A program made the position numbers and the translations under genes. This document shows, in pieces, positions 1 through 9,623 of a stretch of DNA of 64,000 bases. The notes below the pieces were generated by a model, which had not been told where the DNA came from, searched no databases, and worked only from the letters and a program-made list of their open reading frames with translations. The DNA is from Kroppenstedtia guangzhouensis (GTDB lineage: Bacteria; Bacillota; Bacilli; Thermoactinomycetales; DSM-45169): positions 312,001 to 376,000 of the forward strand of contig NZ_BMEX01000003.1 of NCBI RefSeq assembly GCF_014637345.1, written 5' to 3'. The stretch's first letter is position 1. Each line of letters starts with the position of its first letter.

Positions 1-73
1 GAAACGCCTCTTCTATAGTGTAGCCCATAGGAGCACCCCATGTCCATCCCCTTGCAAAGTCGTCACAAACATT

Positions 74-877
74 TCAGACACCGATCATATTCCAGATTCC
101 GATCTCCCGGAATCCCAGACGGCGGTAAATGGCTCCCGCCCCGGGGTTATCGTAAAAGAGACACAAACTTTTCCCTTCACTCCACACTTCCCGGCACAAT
201 CGGATCATCAGCTGGGTGGCTAGTCCCTGCCGACGGTATGAAGGGTGGGTGGCCACCCCCACCACCATCGCCGACGCGGGATTTTCCGCCGCAGTCCGGG
301 CCATGGCCACCGCCCGGCCCCCATCTTCCGCCCAGTATCCCCGGGCATCTCCCGATTCCAGAGATGCCCGCAACTCCTCCGCCCGGTCCCGACTGTCAAA
401 TTCCGCGATCTGTTCAGACAGGCGGGATAAGAGTGGCACATCTTCCAAGGTCATGGGCCGGATGGGCAGGGAAACTTCTTTCTCCAGCCGGTTCAGCCCG
501 TCGGCGTCGGTGAAGCGGGCAAAATGAGTCTGCCGCCGGTTGTCCCAGCGAAAGGGCAAACCGGGAATCCTCCGAAATGCTCCCGTCACTCGATCGATCC
601 CGGAAAGCATCTCAGTCTCCCGCCCGGTGCGGATCACCTCGGCAAAACCCTCCACATCAAAGGGACCCGGTGCCCAAGGAATCCAGTTGCCCCGATACCG
701 GAGCAACACGGCCCGCAGCTGACCTGTCCCATCAAAATCCCCCCACAACTGCTGAAACTCCTGATCAAATCCGTAGTTGTATATATCCCCGATCAAAAAC
801 AGGTTGAGGGCACTTTCCATCTCCAAAAACCGCAGCGTCTGCTCCCGGTCCATCTCCGTCAATTGCCGAATTCCCAT
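74..877 (-). CDS. GNAT family N-acetyltransferase
   Basis: Predicted acetyl-CoA-dependent N-acetyltransferase of 267 residues; the substrate is unknown. The N-terminal half (about 1-135) is a less conserved domain, and the C-terminal half (about 137-267) carries the GNAT core. The acetyl-CoA pyrophosphate loop is visible as VATHPSYRRQGLATQLM, followed by the YDNPGAGAIYRRLGF block that usually ends the fold. The ATG has AAAGGAG a few bases upstream. A good sigma-A promoter precedes the gene (913-941), so it seems monocistronic. It lies beyond murC, outside the hem/val block, with no functional link to its neighbours. Family confidence is high; substrate cannot be called. Confidence 0.85.
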   Translation of the reverse strand: MGIRQLTEMDREQTLRFLEMESALNLFLIGDIYNYGFDQEFQQLWGDFDGTGQLRAVLLRYRGNWIPWAPGPFDVEGFAEVIRTGRETEMLSGIDRVTGAFRRIPGLPFRWDNRRQTHFARFTDADGLNRLEKEVSLPIRPMTLEDVPLLSRLSEQIAEFDSRDRAEELRASLESGDARGYWAEDGGRAVAMARTAAENPASAMVVGVATHPSYRRQGLATQLMIRLCREVWSEGKSLCLFYDNPGAGAIYRRLGFREIGIWNMIGV

Positions 878-912
878 CTGTATCTCCTTTCTCCACCGGA
901 AAAATTGGATTT

Positions 913-941
913 ATTATACCGTCGGGAATATGAATTGACAA
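913..941 (-). promoter_or_regulatory. sigma-A promoter of the GNAT gene
   Basis: On the minus strand, TTGTCA (936-941) and TATAAT (913-918) are separated by 17 bp. The -10 lies about 35 bp upstream of the ATG at 877. Both boxes are close to consensus. Confidence 0.75.
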
Positions 942-1147
942 GAGAAAACCGGATCACCACCCTTCCCCTCCATACCAGACCTCCCCGCTTTCAGAGCACC
1001 AGCTTCAGTTAACTTCCCCGGAAAAGGGGTTTGAGAAGCAGATGATGAATAACATCCGGAGGGATTCCACACCGCTCACGATCATGGGGCAATCTGTTCA
1101 TCGTGTCATATCCAGATACGATTCCATCATATCATGGAGGCGGAATA

Positions 1148-1619
1148 ATGCAGTTTCGTCCAATCCGGGAGACCGATTTAACGAGTGTCCAAGAAGTGAA
1201 AAAACAGTTTGTCTTCACACCTATCGGGAAATCCTGCCGGAGAGAGCCATTCAAACATTCCTGTCCCAAGCGTATTCCTTGGACAGCTTGAGAGCGTCCT
1301 AGAAAGCAAACTGCAACAGGCCGCAACGTCAATTTTATGTAGTTGCTGACAAAGACCGCATTGTCGGTTATGCGGAATTGGCTGAAAGGAAACCTGCTGC
1401 ATACGAACTGACCCGTATCTATCTGTTTCCGGACGTTCAGGGAAATGGATCGGTAAACGCCTTTTGAATCAATTGATTGATGCCGTATCCCCTCTTCGAT
1501 ATATGTTTGCTTGGGTGGAGAAGGAGAACTCCGGCGGTCGGGCATTTTACCAATCCATGCACTTTCATGTGGAAGAAGAGATCGAAGACCGTTTTTTGGC
1601 ACGGTCACCACCTTGTTGA
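1148..1619 (+). pseudogene. Frameshifted GNAT acetyltransferase relic
   Basis: An ATG at 1148 with GGAGG upstream opens MQFRPIRETDLTSVQEV, a typical GNAT start. The reading then jumps frame repeatedly: ILPERAIQTFLSQAYSLDSLRA follows in the second frame (about 1215-1300), LESKLQQAAT in a third, QFYVVADKDRIVGYAELAE from 1330, and after about 1445 GNGIGKRLLNQLIDAV and ENSGGRAFYQSMHF up to the stop at 1617-1619. Joined, these pieces give a complete acetyltransferase of about 155 residues with the acetyl-CoA loop and the final AFYQSMHF block. At least four indels make it non-functional. It is converging on murC. Confidence 0.75.
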
Positions 1620-1711
1620 ATTATGGTCGAAGGTGGGAGAAAGAGTAGCCACAATCCTGATTTCGATTCCAACCGTTTCGGGACTCCCGGCGGTTTTTGT
1701 TGACCCAAAAC

Positions 1712-1740
1712 AAAAAAACAACCGCCCGGTGCGGACGGTT
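1712..1740 (-). terminator. Rho-independent terminator after murC
   Basis: On the minus strand an AACCGTCC/GGGCGGTT stem (one U-G pair) with a GCACC loop is followed by a run of seven T. It lies 10 bp past the murC stop and ends the folC-murC transcript. Confidence 0.8.
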
Positions 1741-1749
1741 GCTCTTCTC

Positions 1750-3150
1750 TCACTTGGCTTTCCCCTTCTGTCTCGCTTTCAGGGCGGGGACCAGGTTGTG
1801 GGCCACGCGCCAAATGTCCCCAGCACCCATGGTGATCACCAGGTCCCCTGGACGGGCATGTTGGAGCAAGTGAAGTTCCACATCCTCCTTCGTGGCCCGG
1901 TACACCGTGTTGGGATTGCTGTTCTCCCGCACCATTTGAGCCAATCGTTCTGATGTGACTCCGGCGATGGGAGGTTCGCCTGGCGGAGAGTAAATATCAG
2001 TGATCACCAGTTCATCCGCCTCTGTGAAAGCCCGACTGAATTCCTCCATCAACAGATGGGTCCGGGAGTATCGTTGGGGTTGAAAAACGCCGAAAATACG
2101 ACGATTCAGGGCTTTCAAGCCATTGATGGTGGCTCTGATTTCCGTCGGATGGTGGGCATAATCATCCACGACCAGGATTCCGTCTGCTTCCCCGATCACC
2201 TGGAACCGTCGCTTGGCACCACGGAAATGGGACAACCCCTCCGCGATGGTATCGAAGGGAAGACCTACTTCCAGACAGACGACCACAGCCGCCAGAGCAT
2301 TGGCCACATTGTGACGGCCCGGCACATGGATGGTCACATCCCCGAGGGGGGTTCCCTGATAATTTACAGTGAATTGGGTCCGGTTGAGCACTTGTTGGAG
2401 GTGGGTGGCGGTGTAATCCGCCTCCCGATCCAGGGCATAGGTGATCACACGGGCTCTGCATTCCCCGGCGATCTCTGGGAGGTACGGATCGTCCCAACCC
2501 AGAATAACCACACCGTCTTCCTTCACCTGGCTGAGGAAACGGCGATAAGCCTCTTTCAGTTTCTCAAAACTGCCCTCATAGTTCTCCAGGTGATCCGGTT
2601 CAATATTGGTAACCACTGCGATCTCGGGGAAATACTCCAAAAAGGTGCCGTCACTCTCATCCGCCTCCGCCACCACGTAGGGGCTGTTGCCCGCTTTGGC
2701 GTTGCTGCCGAGGCTGACCACCTCTCCCCCGATCACGTAGGTGGGTTCGGCTCCCCCTTCCTCCATGGTCTGGGCAATCATGGAGGAGGTGGTGGTCTTT
2801 CCATGGGCACCTGCCACGGCGATCCCTTGCTTATCGTTAAGCAGAGCGGCCAGCATTTGGGAACGGTGAAAAACAGGAATCCCCTTTTCCCGGGCTGCCT
2901 TCAACTCCACATTGTCCCGGGGAATGCTGGAAGAGTATACCACCCGATCTGCTCCCTCCACCAACACCGCTTGATGGCCGATATGGATCTCAGCCCCCCG
3001 CGTCGCCAGGCTCTGCGTTAACTTGTTATCCGCCACATCCGAACCGGTCACCCGGTACCCCATCTCCAACAGGACACGGGCAATGGCGCTCATCCCGTAA
3101 CCGCCGATTCCAATGAAATGTACATGTTCCTTCGGTTTCAACCAACTCAC
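1750..3150 (-). CDS. murC: UDP-N-acetylmuramate--L-alanine ligase MurC
   Basis: Cytoplasmic Mur ligase that adds L-alanine to UDP-MurNAc with ATP, the first peptide step of peptidoglycan precursor synthesis. The 466 residues match the family length. Visible are the N-terminal UDP-binding loop HFIGIGGYGMS (about 11-21), the ATP P-loop AGAHGKTTT (about 113-121), the central NIEPDHLENY region, and the DDYAHHPTEI motif of the C-terminal Rossmann domain. The start is GTG at 3150 with GAGG just upstream; a TTG at 3141 is an alternative. It follows folC by 14 bp and is probably cotranscribed with it; the valS-folC-murC order differs from B. subtilis, where murC is elsewhere. Confidence 0.95.
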   Translation of the reverse strand: MSWLKPKEHVHFIGIGGYGMSAIARVLLEMGYRVTGSDVADNKLTQSLATRGAEIHIGHQAVLVEGADRVVYSSSIPRDNVELKAAREKGIPVFHRSQMLAALLNDKQGIAVAGAHGKTTTSSMIAQTMEEGGAEPTYVIGGEVVSLGSNAKAGNSPYVVAEADESDGTFLEYFPEIAVVTNIEPDHLENYEGSFEKLKEAYRRFLSQVKEDGVVILGWDDPYLPEIAGECRARVITYALDREADYTATHLQQVLNRTQFTVNYQGTPLGDVTIHVPGRHNVANALAAVVVCLEVGLPFDTIAEGLSHFRGAKRRFQVIGEADGILVVDDYAHHPTEIRATINGLKALNRRIFGVFQPQRYSRTHLLMEEFSRAFTEADELVITDIYSPPGEPPIAGVTSERLAQMVRENSNPNTVYRATKEDVELHLLQHARPGDLVITMGAGDIWRVAHNLVPALKARQKGKAK

Positions 3151-3164
3151 CCACCCTCAAAGGC

Positions 3165-4487
3165 TTATTCCGACAAAATTTTTTCTCTGATCTCCGACAC
3201 CAAAAACAAGGTGCCGGCCACCACGATACAATCCCGCTCACCGGTTTCCTCCAGCAGACGGCGGAGCCCCTCATCCGCCCGGGTTGCCTGGCTGATATCC
3301 AGATCAGGGCGCAAGCGTGCCGCCACCTCCCGCAGGCGGGCCGGATCCATCCCTCTCGGTTGATCCACCCCGGTCACCATCACCCGATCCACCAAGGGAA
3401 GGAGCGGCTTCAAAATCCCGGTCGCATCTTTATCTTCCAACACTGCCGTCAACAGCAGAAGACGGTCACAGGATAGATCACGGAGAGCCCGGGCCAAAGC
3501 CTCAGCCCCTTCCGGATTGTGTGCCCCGTCCAACCACACCGACGGCTGTTGCTTGATCTCTTCCAGACGACCCGGCCAGCAAACACTCTCCATCCCTTTC
3601 AAAACTTCCGCTTCCTCCAACACCGTAGCATAATATTTCCGCAAAACTTCCAGGGTCATCAAGGCAGCCGCCCCGTTTTTCACCTGGTGTTCCCCCCGAA
3701 GCGGAATCCGAACTCGCTCCAGAGAGCGGAAGGGACTGTTGAAGGAAAAAGATTCCCCATCCTCTCCATTGGAACGGGGTTCTGCATCAAATTCCCGGTG
3801 AAAACGATACAACCGGCACTGTTTCTCCTCTGCAACGGTGGAGAGGACTGAGAGTGCCTCCTCTTCTTCACATGCAGTGACCACCGGGACGCCGGACTTG
3901 ATGATCCCAGCCTTCTCTCCGGCGATTTGGGTCAAGGTTCCCCCTAATATATGGGTATGGTCGTGCCCGATATTGGTGATGACCGAGACCAGTGGGTACA
4001 CGACATTGGTGGAATCCAGGCGTCCGCCCAGTCCGGACTCCCATACCACAAACCACGGAACGGCTTCCTTTGCGAAATAGAGGATCGCCACCAGGGTCCA
4101 GAATTCGAAGGGGGTCACCCGACCCAAACCTTCGCGGTCCATTTCTTCCACCTGTTGTGCCACCTGATTGGCCCAATGGACAAAGGATCCCTCCGGAATC
4201 GGTTTCCCGTCCAAGGTGATTCTCTCTCCCCAATGGTGAAGATACGGGGATGTGAACATCCCCACCGGATAACCCGCCTCCCGCAATACGGAGGCGACCA
4301 TCGCCGCTGTGGACCCCTTGCCGTTGGTACCCGCGATATGGATAAACTTCAGGCGGCGTTCCGGATGGTTCAGCTGCCGGAGAATCCATTCCATCCGCTC
4401 CAGTCCCGGACGGATCCCCTGAGTGCAGCCCTCCTCCATCCAGTCAAGAACCTCTTTCGCTGTGGAAAACAACGGTGCGTCAGCCAT
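3165..4487 (-). CDS. folC: Folylpolyglutamate/dihydrofolate synthase FolC
   Basis: Adds glutamate to (dihydro)folate using ATP, retaining folates in the cytoplasm. The ATP-binding loop GTNGKGST sits at about 53-60, followed by FTSPYLHHWGERI, and the Mur-ligase-like motif NIGHDHTHILGGT lies in the middle. I place the start at the ATG at 4487 (protein starting MADAPLF), with AGGAAG upstream; an open extension to 4616 exists but lacks family similarity and a better ribosome site. This gives 440 residues, normal for FolC. It follows valS, as in Bacillus, and precedes murC, another member of the same ligase superfamily. Confidence 0.93.
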   Translation of the reverse strand: MADAPLFSTAKEVLDWMEEGCTQGIRPGLERMEWILRQLNHPERRLKFIHIAGTNGKGSTAAMVASVLREAGYPVGMFTSPYLHHWGERITLDGKPIPEGSFVHWANQVAQQVEEMDREGLGRVTPFEFWTLVAILYFAKEAVPWFVVWESGLGGRLDSTNVVYPLVSVITNIGHDHTHILGGTLTQIAGEKAGIIKSGVPVVTACEEEEALSVLSTVAEEKQCRLYRFHREFDAEPRSNGEDGESFSFNSPFRSLERVRIPLRGEHQVKNGAAALMTLEVLRKYYATVLEEAEVLKGMESVCWPGRLEEIKQQPSVWLDGAHNPEGAEALARALRDLSCDRLLLLTAVLEDKDATGILKPLLPLVDRVMVTGVDQPRGMDPARLREVAARLRPDLDISQATRADEGLRRLLEETGERDCIVVAGTLFLVSEIREKILSE

Positions 4488-4683
4488 TTTTGTTTCTTCC
4501 TTTCCGGGTGCGTCGATTATCCGTCCATATGATGGGAATCTGTTCTGCAACGCGACCGTTGAACCTTTGCTCTCAGCTCTCGTTGCAGCGGTACACGATT
4601 CCCTTCCACCGTCCATCTCCTGTTAATCAACCGCCATACTTCCCATCCTTCTTTGTCCCAAAGGAAATGTGCCGGAGAAATCA

Positions 4684-7338
4684 TCAACTTCCTCTCAATT
4701 CTGCCAACCGGCTGCGTACTTTTTCCCTTTTTTCCCGATACTCCTGTCCTTTTACCCGTTCTTCCTCCACCACATGGGCAGGGGCTTTGTTGATAAACCC
4801 TTGGTTGGACAATTTTTTCTCCACCCGATCCACTTCTTTGTCCAGCTTTTTCAGCTCCCCTTCCAGCCTGGAGATCGTCTGCTCAATGTCGATCAGGCCT
4901 TCCAGGGGGAGGAAGATCTCAGCACCGGTCACCACTGCTGTCATCGCCCGGTCCGGCCGGCGGATCCCGGTATCCGCTTCCAGTCGGTTGACTCCGCACA
5001 GACGGCGAATCGCTGCCACATTGTTTTGGAAGACAGGGAGGGATTCCGTTTCCGCCCGGATCAGGAGATCGATCTGTTTCTTCACCGGTACATCCATCTC
5101 TGCACGGATGTTACGGACCGAACGGATGGTCTCGATCAGGACTTCCATCTCTTGAACCGCTTCCAAAGCTGCATAGGCCGAATCCATTTCAGGCCAAGAA
5201 GCAATCGTGATACTTTCCCCCTCCACCGGCAGATGTTGCCAGATCTCTTCGGTGATAAACGGCATGAAGGGATGCAAGAGACGAAGGGAATGATCCAGCA
5301 CATGGGCAAGCACCGACCGGGTGGAACGGCGGGCCTCTTCATCATCGCCGTACAATGGAAGTTTGGCAAACTCAATATACCAATCGCAAAGTTCATCCCA
5401 GATAAAATGATAAAGAACCTGCCCTGCCTCCCCGAAATCATAACGGTCCAGGCTGCGGGTAACCTTCTCTGCCGTCTCGTTTAGACGATGGAGGATCCAA
5501 CGATCTGCCGTGGACAGCTTTCCTTCCAAGGAAATTTCCCCCGGCTTCACACCGTTCAGGTGCATCAGAGCGAAGCGGGAAGCATTCCAGATCTTATTGG
5601 CAAAGTTGCGGGCCGATTCCACCCGCTCCCACCGAAAGCGCATGTCGTTGCCCGGACTGCTGCCGGTGGACAGCATAAACCGGGTCGCATCAGCACCGTA
5701 CTTCTCGATCACTTCCATCGGGTCCAGACCGTTGCCAAGGGACTTGGACATCTTGCGCCCTTCGGAATCCCTCACCAATCCATGGATGAGGACATCTTTG
5801 AAAGGTTTGCTGCCGGTAAACTCCAGGGCGGTGAAGATCATCCGAGCCACCCAGAAGTAAATGATATCATAACTGGTCACCAACACATCCGTCGGATAGT
5901 ACCGTTTCAATTCATCAGTTTCCTCCGGCCAGCCCAAAGTGGAGAAGGGCCACAGAGCCGAGCTGAACCAAGTGTCCAACACATCCTCGTCCTGCCGGAG
6001 CTTTCCATTTCCACATCGGGGACAACGGTCCGGATCTTCCAACTGTACAATCATATCCCCGCATTCGCCACAGTACCAGGCCGGGATTCGGTGGCCCCAC
6101 CAAAGTTGACGGGAGATGCACCAGTCTCGGATGTTCTCAATCCAATGGAGATAGATCTTTTCAAAGCGGTCCGGCACAAAGCGAACCCCTTCACCGGATT
6201 TGGCATTCTGGATGGCAGCTTCCGCCAAAGGTTGCATCCGTACAAACCACTGGGTCGACAGGTAGGGTTCCACCACAGCACCGGAGCGCTCACTGTGCCC
6301 CACGGAGTGGGTATGTTCTTCGATTTTCGTCAAGATCCCTTGTTCCTTCAGATCGGCGACAATCTTCTTCCGGCATTCAAACCGGTCCAGCCCTTCGTAG
6401 GGCCCGGCCAGCTCGTTCATGGTACCGGTTTCGTCCATCACCAGAATCGGCTTTAGATCGTGACGTTGACCGATTTCAAAATCATTCGGATCGTGGGCCG
6501 GAGTGATTTTCACCGCACCGCTCCCGAATCCGGGATCCACATGTTCATCGGCGACGATGGGAATCTCCCGGTTCACGATGGGCAGGATCACCGTTTTTCC
6601 GATCAAATGCTTATAACGTTCATCGTCGGGGTGAACCGCCACACCGGTATCCCCCAACATGGTTTCCGGACGGGTGGTGGCCACCCGGATTTGGCCGTTG
6701 CCTTCTTTGAGGGGATAGTTCATATGATACAGTTTCCCTTGAACCTCTTTGTGGATCACTTCAATATCCGACAGGGCCGTCCGTGCCGCGGGGTCCCAGT
6801 TGATGATATATTTGCCCCGATAGATCAGCCCCTTGTTATACAACCGCACAAAAACCTCCCGCACCGCCCGGGACAAACCTTCATCCATCGTAAACCGCTC
6901 CCGGGAGTAGTCCAGGGAAAGACCCAGCTTCCTCCATTGATTATGGATGACCTGGACATAATGCTCCTTCCACTCCCACACCTTTTCCAAAAACTTCTCC
7001 CGTCCGAGATCATGCCGACTGACCCCTTCTTCCCGAAGATGGGCTTCCACCCGCGCCTGAGTCGCAATCCCCGCATGATCCGTTCCGGGTAACCAGAGGG
7101 CGTCATATCCCTTCATCCGTTTCCAACGGATCAGGATATCCTGCAGGGTGGTGTCCAGAGCGTGACCGATGTGTAGATTTCCGGTCACATTGGGCGGCGG
7201 AATCACAATAGTGAATGGCTCTTGATCCGGATGTTTCCCCGCCTGAAAGAACCCTCCCTCCAACCAGTAATCATACCATTTCTCTTCTGCCCGCTTCGGA
7301 TCGTAAGCGGTGGGCAGTTGGGACTGTTGCTCAGCCAT
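4684..7338 (-). CDS. valS: Valyl-tRNA synthetase
   Basis: Class I aminoacyl-tRNA synthetase charging tRNA-Val, 884 residues. The HIGH signature is at 56-59 within [13 protein letters not shown] and the KMSKS loop appears as [11 protein letters not shown] at about 525. The editing domain (about 195-345) and the C-terminal coiled-coil arm rich in Glu/Lys (last 65 residues), typical of ValRS, are present. A Cys4 zinc site is suggested by CGECGD and CPRCGNG. The start is ATG 7338 (MAEQQSQ), five bases after GAGGGGGG; the in-frame extension to 7404 would run through the T-box terminator and is rejected. Expression is governed by the T-box leader upstream. Confidence 0.97.
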   Translation of the reverse strand: MAEQQSQLPTAYDPKRAEEKWYDYWLEGGFFQAGKHPDQEPFTIVIPPPNVTGNLHIGHALDTTLQDILIRWKRMKGYDALWLPGTDHAGIATQARVEAHLREEGVSRHDLGREKFLEKVWEWKEHYVQVIHNQWRKLGLSLDYSRERFTMDEGLSRAVREVFVRLYNKGLIYRGKYIINWDPAARTALSDIEVIHKEVQGKLYHMNYPLKEGNGQIRVATTRPETMLGDTGVAVHPDDERYKHLIGKTVILPIVNREIPIVADEHVDPGFGSGAVKITPAHDPNDFEIGQRHDLKPILVMDETGTMNELAGPYEGLDRFECRKKIVADLKEQGILTKIEEHTHSVGHSERSGAVVEPYLSTQWFVRMQPLAEAAIQNAKSGEGVRFVPDRFEKIYLHWIENIRDWCISRQLWWGHRIPAWYCGECGDMIVQLEDPDRCPRCGNGKLRQDEDVLDTWFSSALWPFSTLGWPEETDELKRYYPTDVLVTSYDIIYFWVARMIFTALEFTGSKPFKDVLIHGLVRDSEGRKMSKSLGNGLDPMEVIEKYGADATRFMLSTGSSPGNDMRFRWERVESARNFANKIWNASRFALMHLNGVKPGEISLEGKLSTADRWILHRLNETAEKVTRSLDRYDFGEAGQVLYHFIWDELCDWYIEFAKLPLYGDDEEARRSTRSVLAHVLDHSLRLLHPFMPFITEEIWQHLPVEGESITIASWPEMDSAYAALEAVQEMEVLIETIRSVRNIRAEMDVPVKKQIDLLIRAETESLPVFQNNVAAIRRLCGVNRLEADTGIRRPDRAMTAVVTGAEIFLPLEGLIDIEQTISRLEGELKKLDKEVDRVEKKLSNQGFINKAPAHVVEEERVKGQEYREKREKVRSRLAELRGS

Positions 7339-7360
7339 GTTAACCCCCCTCACAAAGTAA

Positions 7361-7644
7361 ATAAAACCTTCCATCCAAAAGGACGGAAGGTTCCGCGGTA
7401 CCACCTTTATTCACCGAACTCCTTTCACCGACAGGCAAGGGAGTCCGATACACTTCATCCCTTAACGCGGGAGGACGGACCGCCCTACTCTTCACTTCAG
7501 GCGGACGGCTCCGGGGTGACGTTCAGCGGATTACACCTGAAGACCTTTCAGCCGGGGGCCTTCTCTCTGGAGAGGATCCTCCGCCTACTCTTCCCGTCAT
7601 CGCCAATTATTTGTGGAGACCCCTATTCTGGCGGTCTCCATGGT
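7361..7644 (-). promoter_or_regulatory. T-box riboswitch, valine specific
   Basis: Untranslated leader of valS that senses uncharged tRNA. The T-box motif GGTGGTACCGCGGAA is at 7391-7405. Downstream is a terminator hairpin (7365-7392, arms AACCTTCCGTCC and GGATGGAAGGTT followed by T-rich sequence), competing with an antiterminator that contains the T-box. Stem I contains the GATGACGGGAAGAGTA segment, and GTC followed by A at 7518-7520, in the context TGAACGTCACC, fits the specifier codon for valine. Specificity is supported independently by the downstream gene. Confidence 0.93.
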
Positions 7645-7650
7645 TCTTTT

Positions 7651-7679
7651 ATTCTAACCCTCTGAGCAGCTCACGTCAA
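7651..7679 (-). promoter_or_regulatory. sigma-A promoter of the valS T-box operon
   Basis: TTGACG (7674-7679) and TAGAAT (7651-7656) with a 17-bp spacer on the minus strand. It would start transcription near 7644, just ahead of the T-box stem I. Confidence 0.7.
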
Positions 7680-7919
7680 ATCCTTCAAACCCGAGCAAGC
7701 GGAGGGCCCTTCCTCCACGGGAAGTGATTCGGTCGTACCGTCATCACTGCACCAAACTGCTTGACGGGAATGCCGCCACCTGTAGATTCTGACATGATTT
7801 TACGGTGAATCCCTTGGACATCCCCTTCAGGAGAAAAACTCCCGACTCACAAGTGAATGAAATGATACCCTGGATCAGATCCGACACCTGCATTTCCCAG
7901 CCCGATTCAATCCATCGGC

Positions 7920-8081
7920 TTATTTCACCATGCCGAAAGCCTGCTGCACACTTTCCCACATCAATTGCGGGTTGGCCAAAAAGGCAAGCAGCAACACCGT
8001 GCTGAGAAGCAGGAAGCTGAGAGCAAACAATATCAGAAATCCCCGGTACACACTTCGTACCGTCGATTTCACCACGGCCAA
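7920..8081 (-). CDS. Small hydrophobic protein, hypothetical
   Basis: A 53-residue reading frame starting from TTG at 8081, eight bases after AAAGGGGG. The product has a basic N-terminus (KSTVRSVYR) followed by one strongly hydrophobic segment of about 22 residues (GFLILFALSFLLLSTVLLLAF) and a short polar tail ending in GMVK, so it is a likely single-pass membrane protein. It lies upstream of the valS promoter on the same strand. No family is recognised. The 240 bases between it and the promoter hold only a weak 49-codon frame (start at about 7893) without a ribosome site. Confidence 0.45.
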   Translation of the reverse strand: MAVVKSTVRSVYRGFLILFALSFLLLSTVLLLAFLANPQLMWESVQQAFGMVK

Positions 8082-8329
8082 GACAAAAACCCCCTTTGCC
8101 CACCGTTCTCTATGGTTTATTTTGCGTCTTTCTCGACAGATTGTCCACCCTTTTTCTTCACCTTGTACTGGGAACTGCCTCTTCCTTCCCTTTTTCCGCC
8201 GGAAAGTCTTCTCTATGCTTCCCATTTTTCATCCCAGGCCCGAACCGGAAAGAGAAAAACGACATATAGTTTCCGTAGGGAAACTTTGTTGGTTTTGGGA
8301 AATCAAATTCCATAAGAAGGTGTGTTTCC

Positions 8330-8431
8330 ATGAAGCTCATCTGCGCTATACTGTTCTCCCTTCTTCTCTATCTTCCATTACGGGCGATACAAACGTGGTT
8401 GGGAGTTCTCCCATACAAAAAACGCCGGTGA
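8330..8431 (+). CDS. Possible 33-residue membrane peptide
   Basis: ATG at 8330, preceded by AGAAGGTG at 7-8 bases, opens a 33-codon frame: MKLICAILFSLLLYLPLRAI, then a polar/basic end (KKRR). It has one predicted membrane helix and a basic tail. Its stop overlaps the terminator of the convergent ysxE gene. The length is below usual gene-calling limits, so the call rests on the ribosome site and composition only. Confidence 0.3.
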   Translation: MKLICAILFSLLLYLPLRAIQTWLGVLPYKKRR

Positions 8432-8441
8432 CTGACCGGCG
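8417..8441 (-). terminator. Rho-independent terminator after ysxE
   Basis: Perfect 7-bp stem CGCCGGT/ACCGGCG (8423-8429 and 8435-8441), loop of five, then six T on the minus strand. It ends spoVID-ysxE transcription before the valS unit. Confidence 0.85.
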
Positions 8442-8487
8442 CACCAGCGGAACAAACAACCAAAACGAAGAGATTCTCACCAGTTCT

Positions 8488-9549
8488 TCACCGGTTGGAA
8501 CGGACACTCACTGTCCCGCGACGCTTTTTCGGCGAAGGGCTTTTCCCCTTTTGCTTCCAGACACTTTGCACCCACTCCCGGAACAGGCGAAGGCGATCCA
8601 TCTCTTCCGACAGTGTGCGAACCGCGACGGTTTCCTCCAACCGGTTCGGACGGTCGTAATAGGCGAAGATCATCCGGATCGGCCCCTCTGGATAGGCCAG
8701 ATGGAGTGCCAAAAGTCTTTTTTCCTTTTGCTTCAAAGGGTATTCTGACTCGTATTCTCTCAACAGGGCAAAGGGATCCACCACTTCATCCCGGTCAAAA
8801 GGAACAAACCGTCGCAGAAACATGGCCACGTCAGAAACAGGGGTGCCGACATGTGCATGATCAAAATCGATCCACCGCCAACCGAATGTCCCCACCAACA
8901 AATTGTGGGGGTGAAGACGTCCGTGAACCAATGTGGTCCGGGGAAAAACTTCTCCCGCACTCTTTTGCTTCCGCCACCCTTCCACAGAGAAGCGAAGGGC
9001 TTTTTCCAAATAATCCACATGAGAAAGTACCGCTTTTTCAAAGGGAGAAGCATATTCCCGAACCGATACGGCCTCCCGCCATCGTTTCAACCGTTCCCCC
9101 GCTTCTGTTTTCTCCTTTAACCCACTGGTGACGATCGCGGAATCCGGTGCTTTTTTGCCGGCAATCAAGGGTTCACACAACTTATGGAGTCGGGCCAGCC
9201 CTCTGATCAGTTCTGTGGGAGATACCTCGTCCCCCTTTTCCGCTGTCTCTCCGTACCAGGGCAGTGCATACCAGCAACTGCCTTCCTCCTCCACAAAAAG
9301 GCGGTCTCCCTCTTTGGTTTTTACCGGCAACATCACATGTTCATAACCCTTCTCTTTCAGTTGGATGAGGGTTTGATTGAGAAAAGTCAGTTGTGCCGGT
9401 TCCGCCGCTGTTTTTTTGAGGGCAAACACACCGTCTCCGGTGTCCACCCGGAGAATTCCCCGGATATAGCGGACCTGTACAGGTGACCATCCAAAAGCGG
9501 CAAAAACTCGGGGAATTACAGAGCCATCCGTTTGGGGATCCAGTTTCAA
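8488..9549 (-). CDS. ysxE: CotS-family spore coat protein YsxE
   Basis: Spore coat protein with an aminoglycoside-phosphotransferase/kinase-like fold, 353 residues. The kinase-like catalytic region reads VHGRLHPHNLLV, with the metal-binding block WIDFDHAHVGTPVSDVA after it; the usual catalytic Asp of HGD is replaced by Arg (HGRLHPHN), suggesting a non-catalytic fold. The start is TTG at 9549, eight bases after GGAGG. It follows spoVID as in B. subtilis, where YsxE depends on SpoVID for coat assembly. The C-terminus is very basic (KGKSPSPKKRRG). Late sporulation expression is inferred from synteny. Confidence 0.85.
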   Translation of the reverse strand: MKLDPQTDGSVIPRVFAAFGWSPVQVRYIRGILRVDTGDGVFALKKTAAEPAQLTFLNQTLIQLKEKGYEHVMLPVKTKEGDRLFVEEEGSCWYALPWYGETAEKGDEVSPTELIRGLARLHKLCEPLIAGKKAPDSAIVTSGLKEKTEAGERLKRWREAVSVREYASPFEKAVLSHVDYLEKALRFSVEGWRKQKSAGEVFPRTTLVHGRLHPHNLLVGTFGWRWIDFDHAHVGTPVSDVAMFLRRFVPFDRDEVVDPFALLREYESEYPLKQKEKRLLALHLAYPEGPIRMIFAYYDRPNRLEETVAVRTLSEEMDRLRLFREWVQSVWKQKGKSPSPKKRRGTVSVRSNR

Positions 9550-9573
9550 CCGCCTTTCCTCCTCTCATTCGCC

Positions 9574-9609
9574 AAAAAGGCCACTGCCCGTGAAGGCACG
9601 GCAGCGGCC
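9574..9609 (-). terminator. Intercistronic terminator-like hairpin between spoVID and ysxE
   Basis: A GGCCGCTGCCGTG/CACGGGCAGTGGCC stem with a one-base bulge and a CCTT loop, followed by five T on the minus strand. It sits between the spoVID stop and the ysxE ribosome site, so it may attenuate ysxE. Confidence 0.6.
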
Positions 9610-9623
9610 GTTTCCGGTCCCAT

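Noticed and set aside
2056-3021. Long plus-strand frame of 321 codons opposite murC
   Set aside because: It mirrors a well-recognised gene on the other strand, has no ribosome site or known domain, and reflects the GC-rich codon pattern of murC.
7339-7404. N-terminal extension of valS
   Set aside because: It would run through the T-box terminator and motif; the ATG at 7338 has an excellent ribosome site.
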